NCBI RefSeq assembly: GCF_011777495.1
Contig: NZ_JAATJS010000004.1
Location: 1 to 64,000 of the forward strand
Direction: 5' to 3'
Source of the DNA: Microvirga terricola
Lineage (GTDB): Bacteria; Pseudomonadota; Alphaproteobacteria; Rhizobiales; Beijerinckiaceae
DNA: 64,000 bases
Below are positions 62,196-64,000 of this stretch, one piece after another. Made by a program: the position numbers and the translations under genes. How positions within the stretch are numbered: the stretch's first letter is position 1; every line of letters begins with the position of its first letter. Under the pieces are notes generated by a model, which was not told the DNA's origin, searched no databases, and saw only the letters and a list, made by a program, of their open reading frames with translations.

Positions 62196-63056
62196 TCAAG
62201 CGAAGCGCTTCGCACCCGCCACGCAAAGCACAACGAAGCCTGTCACTGCGATCATCGTCCAAGCAACCGGCTCATGGAGCAGCAGGCCCGCCAGGGTCAG
62301 GCCGAAGAAGGGTTGGAGCAGTTGCAGCTGCCCGACGCCCGCGATGCCTCCGAGTGCGAGGCCGCGATACCAGAAGATGAAGCCCACCAGCATGCTGAAG
62401 ATCGAGACGTAGGCGAGCCCGAGCCAAGCTGGAATGCCGATCCCGTTCCAGGAATCCGGCATCGTGACCAGCGTCAGGATCGCCATCATCGGCAGCGCCA
62501 GAAGCAGCGCCCATGAGATGACCTGCCAGCCGCCGAGCCGTCGGGAGAGCGTCGCTCCTTCGGCATAGCCAAGTCCGCAAACCACGATGGCGGCGATCAT
62601 CAGCAGATCGCCCGTCAACGAGCCGCCGCCGCTGGTGACAAAGGCAAAGCCCGCCACCGTTGCAGCGCCGAGGCACGAGAACAGCCAGAAGGCCGGCTTT
62701 GGCCTCTCGCCGCCGCGCAGGACTCCAAAGATCGCTGTCGCGAGTGGCAGCAGACCGATGAAGACGATGGAATGCGCCGAGGTGATGTGCTGGAGCGCAA
62801 GCGCCGTCAGAAGCGGAAAGCCGACCACAACGCCGAGCGCGACGATTGCAAGCGAGCCAAGATCGCCGCGCGCAGGCCTTGCCTGCCGGAGCGCGATGAG
62901 GAGGGTTGCTGCAAGAAGCGTCGCGATGACCGCACGGGCCGAGGTCAGAAACAAAGGCGAGAAGTCACCGACGGCGACCCGCGTCGCCGGCAGAGAGCCG
63001 CTGAAGATGACGACACCCAAGAGGCCGCTGCCCCATCCGTCCGTTGTCCGATCCAT
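62196..63056 (-). CDS. EamA family transporter (drug/metabolite transporter)
   Basis: The 286-residue protein has ten predicted membrane helices in two EamA halves: the first about 10-135 (FSGSLPATRVAVGDFSPLFLTSARAVIA), the second about 150-285 with Trp/Gly-rich starts (SWALLLALPMMAIL). It lies in the inner membrane and exports small metabolites, amino acids or drugs. The substrate cannot be told from sequence. Confidence 0.88.
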   Translation of the reverse strand: MDRTTDGWGSGLLGVVIFSGSLPATRVAVGDFSPLFLTSARAVIATLLAATLLIALRQARPARGDLGSLAIVALGVVVGFPLLTALALQHITSAHSIVFIGLLPLATAIFGVLRGGERPKPAFWLFSCLGAATVAGFAFVTSGGGSLTGDLLMIAAIVVCGLGYAEGATLSRRLGGWQVISWALLLALPMMAILTLVTMPDSWNGIGIPAWLGLAYVSIFSMLVGFIFWYRGLALGGIAGVGQLQLLQPFFGLTLAGLLLHEPVAWTMIAVTGFVVLCVAGAKRFA

Positions 63057-63180
63057 GCTGCCTCGCTTTCTATGGGCCGACCCTAGAAAGCCGAGGTGGC
63101 TACCGCAAGTACGTGGAGGAATTGCGCGGGCGTCTTCGACTTCTCCATCGCGGGATGTCGAGTGCGAAGTGATAAGCTCC

Positions 63181-63735
63181 TCACTTGCGCGCCGTGGCCT
63201 CGATCCAGTCGGCGAAGGCCTTCACGAAATTCGCCAGGAAGGTGCGCGTGCCCTCGTTGACCAGCTTGCCGCTGTCGTCGAGGAGCGTCGTGACGTGGCC
63301 GATATAGGCCTCGGGCTGCGGCATGGCGGGGACGTTGAGGAAGACGAGCGATTGGCGCAGGTGGTGATTGGAGCCGAACCCTCCCACCGCGCCGGGCGAG
63401 ACGCTGACGACCGCTCCCGGCTTCCCATCCCACGCATTCTGGCCGTAGGGGCGCGAGCCGACATCGATGGCGTTCTTGAGCGCGGCGGGCATCGAGCGGT
63501 TATATTCGGGCGTGACGAACAGAACCGCGTCGGCGGCGCGGATAGCCTGGCGCAGCGCGATCCAGGCTTCGGGCGGGGAGGCGTCTTCGTCCTGGTTGTA
63601 GAACGGCACATGGCCGATCTCGACGAACGTCAGATTCAGGCCCTCGGGCGCGAGTTCGCCCAAGGACTTCGCGATCTTGCGGGTGAAGGACTCTTTGCGA
63701 AGGCTGCCGACGAAAACCGCAACCGAACGTGCCAT
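63181..63735 (-). CDS. NADPH-dependent FMN reductase
   Basis: ATG 63735 fits the family start MARSVAVFVGSLRKESFTRK, where the flavin phosphate binds (SLRKES). The 184-residue flavodoxin-like protein has VLFVTPEYNRSMPAALKNAIDVGSRP near 75-100, the family signature, and GAVGGFGSNHHLRQSL. It passes electrons from NADPH to quinones, azo dyes or metals in the cytosol (ChrR/YieF type). The frame opens 40 codons earlier without protein-like sequence. Confidence 0.9.
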   Translation of the reverse strand: MARSVAVFVGSLRKESFTRKIAKSLGELAPEGLNLTFVEIGHVPFYNQDEDASPPEAWIALRQAIRAADAVLFVTPEYNRSMPAALKNAIDVGSRPYGQNAWDGKPGAVVSVSPGAVGGFGSNHHLRQSLVFLNVPAMPQPEAYIGHVTTLLDDSGKLVNEGTRTFLANFVKAFADWIEATARK

Positions 63736-63805
63736 GACATGATCCCCGAAACGCCGCTTGTGGCTTCGGGGATTCTGTCGCCCCACGGGGTGAAGGCAAG
63801 CGTTC

Positions 63806-64000
63806 CTATTTGGCTTTCTTGATCGCGACGGGCCGGAGCAGGAAGGCCGGGACATGATCGCCGAGGCCGATCACCGGGGCCTCCGCTTCCTCGTGCCGCG
63901 AGCGATCCCGGCCTGCTTTCTTTTCTCTGCCTTCATGGGCGCGCTGGGGCGCGCGCTCTTCGCGTTGGGGCGCGCGCTCCTCTCGCTGAGGTGCGCGCTC
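63806..64000 (-). CDS. Probable DEAD-box RNA helicase, C-terminal end (partial)
   Basis: The frame runs to the window edge and gives the last 64 residues. It has the repeated heptad-like unit ERAPQRE (three copies at the edge), then a basic part and the end IGLGDHVPAFLLRPVAIKKA. Such Arg/Glu-rich tails and a GDHVPAF-type end are what I remember from alphaproteobacterial RhlE-like helicases. The helicase core lies outside, so the call rests on the tail alone. Confidence 0.45.
   Translation of the reverse strand, partial: ERAPQREERAPQREERAPQRAHEGREKKAGRDRSRHEEAEAPVIGLGDHVPAFLLRPVAIKKAK

Overview
The window is high-GC alphaproteobacterial DNA, most likely from the Hyphomicrobiales (Rhizobiales), perhaps near Microvirga, Methylobacterium or Bosea. 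The grounds are the gene set (NDUFA12 family, DUF2155, a CoA-free aroQ-accB-accC-aat run, a class II ribonucleotide reductase, and a suf operon with cysteine desulfurase, SufT and SufA), and an Irr/ICE-type operator in front of suf. The genus is inference; no rRNA or tRNA gene was seen.

Region 1 (1-4,400) is an array of Rhs C-terminal cassettes. An Rhs gene end enters from outside the window and is followed by its Imm8-type immunity gene. A displaced Rhs core with a second tip and its own probable immunity gene comes next, then two decayed core fragments. The same core sequence occurs four times. Region 2 (4,400-19,500) is accessory DNA. It holds a GNAT-PUA-like / ASCH / P-loop kinase gene run, a membrane-protein plus GNAT operon facing it, a large CoiA-like nuclease, a tandem-octapeptide protein with an interrupted four-fold repeat domain, small gene pairs, a helicase remnant, and a divergent pair made of a restriction-endonuclease-fold/nSTAND-like NTPase and an OLD-family nuclease. 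It reads as a defence and conflict island next to housekeeping genes.

Region 3 (19,900-41,500) is core genome. It contains nrdJ with a long, structured upstream region, NDUFA12, an RTX protein, DUF2155, aat-accC-accB-aroQ-dsbA-like, an aminotransferase, RNase E, an N-acetylmuramoyl-L-alanine amidase, PBP1A, and prfB with its programmed +1 frameshift. Region 4 (41,500-52,500) has two M10 serralysin-like RTX metalloproteases, a Bcp peroxiredoxin, an AsmA-like protein, DUF1737, tyrS and an alpha/beta hydrolase. Region 5 (52,560-62,100) is the Fe-S assembly locus: a cysteine desulfurase, sufB, sufC, sufD, sufS, sufT, then sufA and a TfoX-like gene, with a KefB/YbaL-type antiporter gene inserted on the opposite strand. 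The window closes with an EamA transporter, an NADPH-dependent FMN reductase and the C-terminus of a probable DEAD-box helicase.

The genes work together most clearly in three places: toxin and immunity pairs at the left end, envelope and RNA housekeeping in the middle, and iron-regulated Fe-S cluster assembly on the right. Short hairpin repeats with an ACAAG/CTTGT loop are scattered through the core part, two of them inside the suf operon.
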